Assembly (NCBI GenBank): GCA_031554215.1
Contig: JAVBKF010000168.1
Location: 1 to 12,587 of the forward strand
DNA from: JAVBKE01 sp031554215
Lineage (GTDB): Bacteria > Bacillota > Bacilli > JARBTR01
Direction of reading: 5' to 3'
DNA: 12,587 nt
Position 1 is the first letter of the stretch; every line of letters begins with the position of its first letter. This document shows, piece by piece, positions 12,511 to 12,587 of this stretch. The notes below the pieces were generated by a model. It saw nothing but the letters and a program-made list of their open reading frames with translations. It had not been told where the DNA came from and searched no databases. Both the position numbers and the translations under genes were made by a program.

Positions 12511-12587
12511 ACAATCGTATAGGATTTGAACCTATGGGCCGAACATCGGATTGGCTAGTCACGCCACGATTCGGCTCTAGTTACAAT
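12511..12587 (-). tRNA. Second tRNA-like gene, 5' end probably beyond the window
   Basis: On the minus strand a perfect T arm (ATAGG, TTCAAAT, CCTAT) is followed at once by a likely 3' acceptor strand ACGATTG, and upstream there is a D-arm-like TAGAGC. Between them CCGA/TTCG can form a long variable arm and TGGC/GCCA a short stem, so a class II tRNA is possible. The 5' acceptor and D stem would lie outside the window. Alternatively AATCGT (12571-12566) could pair with ACGATT, but that would give a tRNA of only about 62 nt. The anticodon is not assigned. It precedes the other tRNA-like gene by 17 nt in the same direction. Confidence 0.5.

Noticed and set aside
12371..12562. A 63-codon minus-strand open frame
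   Set aside because: It covers the tRNA-like genes and shows no ribosome binding site.
1..12587. CRISPR arrays, insertion sequences, long terminal repeats and attachment sites
   Set aside because: I saw no regularly spaced direct repeats, transposase motifs or long repeated ends; the tRNA-like genes could serve as an attachment site, but no integrase or duplicated tRNA end is visible.

Overview
The window is best read as about 12.6 kb of the DNA-replication and nucleotide-metabolism region of a tailed double-stranded DNA phage or prophage. The basis is short, densely packed genes with 1 to 30 bp overlaps, mixed ATG/GTG/TTG starts behind strong GGAGG-type ribosome binding sites, a replication gene set, tRNA-like genes at one end and many unrecognised small proteins. 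No capsid, tail, integrase or lysis gene is visible, so host and phage group cannot be named. Base composition looks near 50% GC by eye.

Layout. Positions 1-1065 hold four small plus-strand genes (the first cut by the window edge) of unknown function. They end at a perfect 15-bp inverted repeat (1090-1125) that separates them from a long minus-strand operon converging from the right. Read in transcription order, from right to left, the minus strand starts with two tandem tRNA-like genes (12587-12413), then a leader with an inverted repeat beside the ribosome binding site, a 77-aa protein, and a DUF669-like putative single-strand-binding protein. A strong terminator (11332-11391) and a candidate new promoter follow. 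Next comes an 831-aa primase-polymerase/ATPase fusion, a secreted RlpA-like protein, three small unknowns, a nucleoside 2-deoxyribosyltransferase-like protein, another unknown and a MazG-like NTP pyrophosphohydrolase with an extra C-terminal half. After a further hairpin come an unknown protein overlapping a two-helix membrane protein, a zinc-finger protein, a DNA methyltransferase, and an 891-aa polymerase. The last gene overlaps the polymerase end and resembles half of a LAGLIDADG endonuclease fold.

How it fits together. The primase/ATPase, putative single-strand-binding protein and family A polymerase can form the core of a self-contained replisome. MazG-like and deoxyribosyltransferase-like enzymes would act on the nucleotide pool, and the methyltransferase on finished DNA. 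The most distinctive protein is the polymerase: a complete-looking family 4-type uracil-DNA glycosylase domain with four candidate Fe-S cysteines replaces the usual 5' nuclease and is followed by an intact DEDDy 3'-5' exonuclease and a family A polymerase. Its motif C reads HDA instead of HDE. With MazG and the deoxyribosyltransferase this hints at control of uracil or modified bases in replicating DNA; that link is inference.
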